Below are positions 12,876 to 16,691 of a stretch of 16,691 bases of DNA, in pieces. Where the stretch lies: positions 1 through 16,691 of the forward strand of contig RYVZ01000052.1 of assembly GCA_003979345.1 (NCBI GenBank), given 5' to 3'. The DNA comes from Lachnospiraceae bacterium (GTDB lineage Bacteria > Bacillota > Clostridia > Lachnospirales > Lachnospiraceae). The stretch's first letter is position 1; each line of letters opens with the position of its first letter. A program made the translations under genes and the position numbers. The notes below the pieces were generated by a model, which did no database searches, was not told the origin of the DNA, and saw only the letters and a program-made list of their open reading frames with translations.

Positions 12876-13763
12876 ATGTTTTTGACAAGGACGATTAGCG
12901 GGATCGTGCTGGTGATACTGGCGTTTGGCGCTATCTGGGCGGGGGACTGGGTATTGCTGCTCACGATCTATGCCGTGTCCGTGATCGGTTTTTTAGAACT
13001 GACAAGGGCAATGGGGGTAAATCAAAAAGGAAAGGCGCCCAATGCCTATGAAGTTGTCGGGCTGATCGGCATTACGCTCTATGATATTCTGCTGTATCTG
13101 TATGGTTCCGGACTCGGACTTCTTCGCGCGGGCAGCGAGAAACAGCTGACGATTACGGGAGCGGCGGCAGCAGCATTCATGTGTCTGATGGTTTTGATCC
13201 TTACGCTGCTTAGCCTGATGGCAGTCTATGTCCTGACGTTTCCGAAAGCAAAATGCGACGTTCCGGTCAGAACGTTTTTTGCCTGTATCTATGCGCCGGT
13301 CATGCTTTCGTTTATTTGGCTGATACGGGAGTGGCACGGTGGATTTTATCTTGTGTGGCTCGTGTTTATCAGCAGCTGGATCAGCGATACCTGTGCTTAT
13401 CTGGTCGGAAGGACGTTCGGGAAGCATAAGCTTGCGCCTGTGCTAAGCCCTAAAAAGTCTGTTGAAGGTTCGATCGGAGGCATTTTCGGAGCGGCGCTTA
13501 TCGGTTTCTTATACGGATTTGTACTTCAAAAAACGAATACGCTCAATCTTCCGTATCAGGCTCTCTATTTTGCGCTGATCGGCGGCGTCGGTTCCGTGCT
13601 GTCGCAGCTTGGAGATCTCGCGGCGTCGGGGATAAAGCGTGACCATGATATTAAAGATTACGGAAAGCTGATTCCGGGACATGGCGGCATCATGGATCGT
13701 TTCGACAGCGTGATCGTGACGGCTCCGCTCATTTATTTTTTGGGAATCCTGCTCCTGTCCTGA
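12876..13763 (+). CDS. cdsA: Phosphatidate cytidylyltransferase (CDP-diglyceride synthase)
   Basis: The 295-residue integral membrane enzyme makes CDP-diacylglycerol from CTP and phosphatidic acid, the branch point for bacterial phospholipids. About eight hydrophobic segments are visible. The family signature near the C-terminus is complete: SGIKRDHDIKDYGKLIPGHG followed by GIMDRFDS (residues about 251-278), which holds the acidic metal- and CTP-binding residues. The upstream SPKKSVEGSIGG is also typical. The start at 12876 follows AAAAGGAG (12862-12869); an upstream in-frame ATG at 12825 lies inside the folded leader and is not supported. It follows uppS and precedes dxr in the conserved order. 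Confidence 0.96.
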   Translation: MFLTRTISGIVLVILAFGAIWAGDWVLLLTIYAVSVIGFLELTRAMGVNQKGKAPNAYEVVGLIGITLYDILLYLYGSGLGLLRAGSEKQLTITGAAAAAFMCLMVLILTLLSLMAVYVLTFPKAKCDVPVRTFFACIYAPVMLSFIWLIREWHGGFYLVWLVFISSWISDTCAYLVGRTFGKHKLAPVLSPKKSVEGSIGGIFGAALIGFLYGFVLQKTNTLNLPYQALYFALIGGVGSVLSQLGDLAASGIKRDHDIKDYGKLIPGHGGIMDRFDSVIVTAPLIYFLGILLLS

Positions 13764-13928
13764 AAAAAGAATAAAAGGCGATAACTATCTTGAAAGTATA
13801 AGCAGACGTTTCTAAAAAGATTGAAAAGTGTAGGCAGGCAATTGCAAAAAGTGCAAAAGAAGAGTGTGGAGAAAGAAAAAATGTGCTTCTGCTCATAAAT
13901 CAGACTTCATGCAGATCGGGGGGACGTG

Positions 13929-15104
13929 ATGGATCAAGATATGGAAAGTAAGCGCATAGCGATTTTAGGCTCAACCGGTTCCATTGGCACGCAGACGTTA
14001 GAGATCGTGCGGACAAATCCGGAATTGCGCGTAGCGGCGCTTGCCGCCGGTACGAATGTGGAGCTGATGGAAGCGCAGATCCGCGAGTTTCATCCACTGA
14101 CCGTCTGTATGTGGAGCGAAAAGGCGGCGGCGGAGCTTGCACTGCGCACAGCTGATATGCCTGTGCGCATCGTCTGCGGAATGGACGGACTGTTGGAGAT
14201 TGCCGCCATGCCGGAAGCGGATATCCTGGTTACGGCAATTGTGGGTATGATCGGCATCCGGCCCACAATCGAAGCAATTAAGGCACATAAGACGATCGCG
14301 CTTGCCAATAAGGAAACGCTTGTGACGGCAGGACACCTCATCATGCCGCTTGCAAAAGAGTGCGGCGTTTCGATCCTTCCCGTGGACAGTGAGCACAGCG
14401 CGATCTTTCAGTCGATGCAGGGACAGCCGCGCGCACGCGTGCAGAAAATCCTGCTTACGGCATCCGGAGGACCGTTCCGCAGGAAAACAAGACAGCAGCT
14501 TGAACCGATGACTGTGGAGGATGCGTTGAAGCATCCGAACTGGTCGATGGGCAAAAAAATCACGATCGACTCCGCAACGCTTGTCAATAAAGGTTTGGAA
14601 GTAATGGAAGCGCGCTGGCTCTTCGACGTGGAGCTTGATCAGATCGAGGTGCTGATCCATCCGCAGAGCATCCTGCATTCCGCCGTTGAGTTTGCGGACG
14701 GCTCGATCATGGGGCAGATGGGTCTGCCGGATATGAAGCTTCCGATCCAGTATGCACTGTTTTATCCCGACAGAAAGCCGATGGGCGGTCCGCGTGCGGA
14801 TCTGTGCAGCATTGCTCAGCTTACGTTTGAGAAACCGGATATGGAGACGTTTGAGGGGCTTTCGATGGCACTGAAAGCGGCGGAGGCGGGCGGCACGATG
14901 CCAACCGTGTTCAATGCTGCGAACGAGCGGGCAGTCAGCCTGTTTTTACAGAAAAAAATCCGCTTTTTACAAATCTATGAGCTGATCGCAGGTTGTATGA
15001 GTAAGCACCGGATTGTCAATAATCCGAGTGTAAATGAGATTCTTGAAGCGGAAGCACAGACATATGATTTTATTAAGCAATTAACCGGAGATGCACAATT
15101 ATGA
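13929..15104 (+). CDS. dxr: 1-deoxy-D-xylulose 5-phosphate reductoisomerase
   Basis: The 391-residue enzyme catalyses the NADPH-dependent rearrangement of DXP to MEP, the committed step of the MEP isoprenoid pathway and the target of fosmidomycin. Visible features are the NADPH-binding GSTGSIG (14-20), ANKETLVTAG, the metal site PVDSEHSAIFQ with Asp153 and Glu155, TASGGPFR, HPNWSMGKKITIDSATLVNK with GLE (Glu224), the HPQSILHS loop and MGLPDMKLPIQYAL. Length is normal. GGGGGG (13918-13923) supports ATG 13929; GTG 13926 and ATG 13941 are alternatives. A 165-nt gap without clear structure separates it from cdsA. Its stop overlaps the rseP start by 4 nt (ATGA), so the two are translationally coupled. 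Confidence 0.97.
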   Translation: MDQDMESKRIAILGSTGSIGTQTLEIVRTNPELRVAALAAGTNVELMEAQIREFHPLTVCMWSEKAAAELALRTADMPVRIVCGMDGLLEIAAMPEADILVTAIVGMIGIRPTIEAIKAHKTIALANKETLVTAGHLIMPLAKECGVSILPVDSEHSAIFQSMQGQPRARVQKILLTASGGPFRRKTRQQLEPMTVEDALKHPNWSMGKKITIDSATLVNKGLEVMEARWLFDVELDQIEVLIHPQSILHSAVEFADGSIMGQMGLPDMKLPIQYALFYPDRKPMGGPRADLCSIAQLTFEKPDMETFEGLSMALKAAEAGGTMPTVFNAANERAVSLFLQKKIRFLQIYELIAGCMSKHRIVNNPSVNEILEAEAQTYDFIKQLTGDAQL

Positions 15105-16198
15105 TAAAAATTTTATGGTTCCTTGTAATATTTGCGATCGTCGTGATCGCACATGAGTTTGGTCACTTTCTGATTGCAAAGGCAAACGGAATCCGCGTAG
15201 TGGAGTTTACCGTCGGAATGGGACCGATCCTTCTGAAACGGCAGGGAAAAGAGACACTTTACACATGGCGTCTGCTGCCGCTTGGCGGAGCCTGCATTTT
15301 TGAAAATGAGGACGGACTTGACGAAGAGGAAAAAAAGAAACAAGACGAGAGCGCCAGTGAGACGCAGGAGCTGATTCCCGATAGAGAGAGGGACCGTTCG
15401 CTGCCGGCGGCAAGTCCGTGGGTGAAGATCGCGACGTATGCGGCGGGACCGATCTTTAATTTTCTGCTTGCTTTTTTTCTTTCTCTGATTGTTGTCGGGA
15501 TGACGGGCAGCGACAAGACAAAGATCCTGAGCGTTATAGAAGGGTATCCGGCGGCGGAAGCGGGGATTTTAGCGGGAGATGAGATCATTTCACTAAACGG
15601 GGAGCGGGTGCACCTTTACCGTGAGGTGACCTTGTTTTCACAACTCAATCAGGGCGGGGATGTGAAGGTCGTCTATAAGCGGGACGGGGAGCGGTATACG
15701 ACGGTGATCACGCCGCGCTATGATGAGGAGACCGGGCGCTATCTAATTGGTTTTTCAGGCGGGATTTACGAAAAGTGCAATCCGCTTGATACGCTCAAAG
15801 CGGCTTACTATGAGGTGCGTTACTGGATCAAAGTTGTCTATAAGAGCCTGTTTATGCTGTTTCGCGGGCAGGCGTCCGTGAAAGACTTATCCGGTCCTGT
15901 CGGTATGGCGCAGGTGGTCGGTGAAGTCTATGATGAAGCCTCCGAATATGGTATCATGACGCTGATTATGAGCATGATGAATTTTGCGATCCTCTTAAGC
16001 GCCAATTTAGGTGTCGTGAACCTGCTGCCGCTGCCGGCATTGGACGGGGGACGGCTGATTTTTGCGTTGATCGAGGCGGTGCGTGGAAAGCCGGTACCGC
16101 GCGACAAAGAGGCGATCGTGCATTTTATCGGATTTGTCCTGCTGCTGGTATTGATGGTATTCGTCATGTATAACGATATTATGCGGCTGTTCAAGTAA
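15101..16198 (+). CDS. rseP: RseP-family site-2 intramembrane zinc metalloprotease
   Basis: The 365-residue protease belongs to the RseP/RasP family, which cuts membrane-embedded substrates such as anti-sigma factors and leftover signal peptides. The zinc motif HEFGH (His18, Glu19, His22) lies in the first membrane helix, followed by the conserved VVEFTVGMGP. A charged insertion occurs at about residues 70-105. The second membrane helix, with its GPIFNFLLA motif, is at about 115-133. A PDZ domain (about 138-205) contains GYPAAEAGILAGDEIISLNG. The third zinc ligand is in NLLPLPALDGGR (Asp315). The final membrane helix is at about 340-357. The start at 15101 overlaps the dxr stop (ATGA) with GGAG at about 15087. 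In many Firmicutes the next genes would be ispG and polC; here a terminator follows and they are absent. Confidence 0.97.
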   Translation: MIKILWFLVIFAIVVIAHEFGHFLIAKANGIRVVEFTVGMGPILLKRQGKETLYTWRLLPLGGACIFENEDGLDEEEKKKQDESASETQELIPDRERDRSLPAASPWVKIATYAAGPIFNFLLAFFLSLIVVGMTGSDKTKILSVIEGYPAAEAGILAGDEIISLNGERVHLYREVTLFSQLNQGGDVKVVYKRDGERYTTVITPRYDEETGRYLIGFSGGIYEKCNPLDTLKAAYYEVRYWIKVVYKSLFMLFRGQASVKDLSGPVGMAQVVGEVYDEASEYGIMTLIMSMMNFAILLSANLGVVNLLPLPALDGGRLIFALIEAVRGKPVPRDKEAIVHFIGFVLLLVLMVFVMYNDIMRLFK

Positions 16199-16252
16199 AT
16201 AAGCCAGTGGTATCACTGATTGGGCTGGTCGAAAGATCCTGGTCCACCGAAC

Positions 16253-16276
16253 GGCGGGGAATTTCCCCGCCATTTT
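16253..16276 (+). terminator. Terminator after rseP
   Basis: GGCGGGG (16253-16259) and CCCCGCC (16265-16271) form a strong 7-bp stem with an AATTT loop, followed by ATTTT. It closes the pyrH-rseP unit. The T-tract is short but the stem is very stable. Confidence 0.75.
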
Positions 16277-16368
16277 AGTTACTGAAATTTTGAAGGGCAA
16301 AAGTTAAACTGTAATTGCAGATTCGTTTTTTATGCCGTTGATAAGGTAGAGATCGAGGAGAAAACTGT

Positions 16369-16593
16369 ATGATCGGGCAAAAGTATACTTTCACGCAAAA
16401 GTCAAGGGTTTCCGTGAAAGTATGGAGTTTCGCCTGTTTGTTTCTGTCGGCAGGCATTTCCCTAAAAACATGGCCTTGCAGTCGGAAAAGCCTAACAGGT
16501 AGGCGAGCATCCCAAACCGGGATCAATAGCACAAGTGCTATGCGTGTTCTGCTTGCTGACGTATCGGTCGATCAGCAGCCGGATTTCTTTTGA
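16369..16593 (+). CDS. Doubtful small ORF, 74 codons
   Basis: ATG 16369 has a good ribosome binding site (GAGGAG 16355-16360, 8-nt spacing) and the frame stays open for 74 codons. The product, beginning MIGQKYTFTQKSRVSVKVWS, matches no family I know. It is rich in Ser and Arg, has no domain-like pattern, and its codons look unlike the neighbouring genes. The frame runs straight through an 11-bp inverted repeat and two palindromes, which argues for a structured or decayed non-coding sequence. I list it only because the translation start is well formed. Confidence 0.25.
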   Translation: MIGQKYTFTQKSRVSVKVWSFACLFLSAGISLKTWPCSRKSLTGRRASQTGINSTSAMRVLLADVSVDQQPDFF

Positions 16594-16691
16594 TTAATCC
16601 ATCCTGTCCGGTTTGCCGGAGTATATATCCGACTTCCGGAGAATCGCCTGGTATTCCCCGTCACTGCTCACGATACCGTTCATGACGCTGT
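16594..16691 (-). CDS. Possible 3' end of a convergent gene, cut by the window edge
   Basis: On the minus strand a frame enters at the window edge and runs for 31 sense codons to TAA (16594-16596 on the + strand). The residues include VMNGIVSSDGEYQAILRKSD and end GKPDRMD, which look like ordinary soluble protein, but I recognise no family. A convergent gene would fit with rseP ending in a terminator on the other side. With so few codons this is only a candidate. Confidence 0.35.
   Translation of the reverse strand, partial: SVMNGIVSSDGEYQAILRKSDIYSGKPDRMD

Larger units (their letters stand above)
16199..16593. other. Non-coding or decayed stretch after rseP
   Basis: This 395-nt stretch holds the rseP terminator (16253-16276), an 11-bp inverted repeat (ATACTTTCACG 16385-16395 with CGTGAAAGTAT 16413-16423), and two short hairpins, ATCCC-AAACC-GGGAT and ATAGCAC-AA-GTGCTAT, around 16508-16540. 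A 74-codon + strand frame (16369-16593) is listed separately. Confidence 0.5.

Noticed and set aside
13998..14678. 226-codon minus-strand ORF opposite dxr
   Set aside because: dxr is certain on the + strand; the His/Arg/Cys-rich product is typical of an antisense shadow.
16380..16515. c-di-GMP-I riboswitch, suggested by CACGCAAAAG and GCCTAACAGGTAGGC
   Set aside because: The conserved GEMM-I elements are not in the right order or spacing and no fitting downstream gene is present.
1..16691. CRISPR arrays, tRNA or rRNA genes, complete insertion sequences
   Set aside because: I saw no regularly spaced repeats, cloverleaf-like sequence, rRNA signature or transposase in either strand.

Overview
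The window looks like a chromosomal segment of a low-to-medium GC Firmicute, most likely a motile member of the Lachnospiraceae or a related Clostridia lineage. This rests on the protein styles (a DUF6033-type protein, a bactofilin beginning MGFFSDLKEDLSQ, an LtaS-like phosphoglycerol transferase with an extra C-terminal beta-rich domain), on strong AGGAGG-type ribosome binding sites, and on a near-consensus sigma-D (sigma-28) promoter. All confident genes lie on the + strand.

Layout. (1) 68-2208: rpsB and tsf behind a strong sigma-A promoter, with an attenuator-like terminator between them and a terminator after tsf. (2) 2209-2890: a decayed two-gene toxin-antitoxin module of BrnT/BrnA type. 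Both genes carry a stop and a frameshift. A 13-bp perfect inverted repeat lies upstream and a terminator follows. (3) 2948-5497: a sigma-D-type promoter, a DUF6033-like gene, a coiled-coil gene with a degenerate 39-bp tandem repeat, and a terminator. (4) 5528-10423: envelope genes, namely an LtaS-family polyglycerolphosphate/phosphoglycerol transferase, a membrane-anchored NodB-type polysaccharide deacetylase with its own promoter, and a bactofilin with a long acidic N-terminal extension. (5) 10490-16198: pyrH, frr, uppS, cdsA, dxr and rseP, the conserved block that links nucleotide metabolism, ribosome recycling, undecaprenyl and phospholipid synthesis, the MEP isoprenoid pathway and intramembrane proteolysis. 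(6) 16199-16691: a terminator, a structured non-coding or decayed stretch, and perhaps the 3' end of a convergent gene.

In many bacteria rpsB-tsf-pyrH-frr-uppS-cdsA-dxr-rseP is one contiguous cluster. Here about 8.4 kb of accessory, motility-type and envelope genes separates tsf from pyrH. The pyrH-cdsA part is also studded with palindromic intergenic elements: at 10421-10453, in the frr-uppS gap, and in the uppS-cdsA gap. The most interesting leads are the sigma-D promoter in front of the uncharacterised DUF6033/coiled-coil pair, the possible internal translation start that would give a short bactofilin, and the structured intergenic elements.
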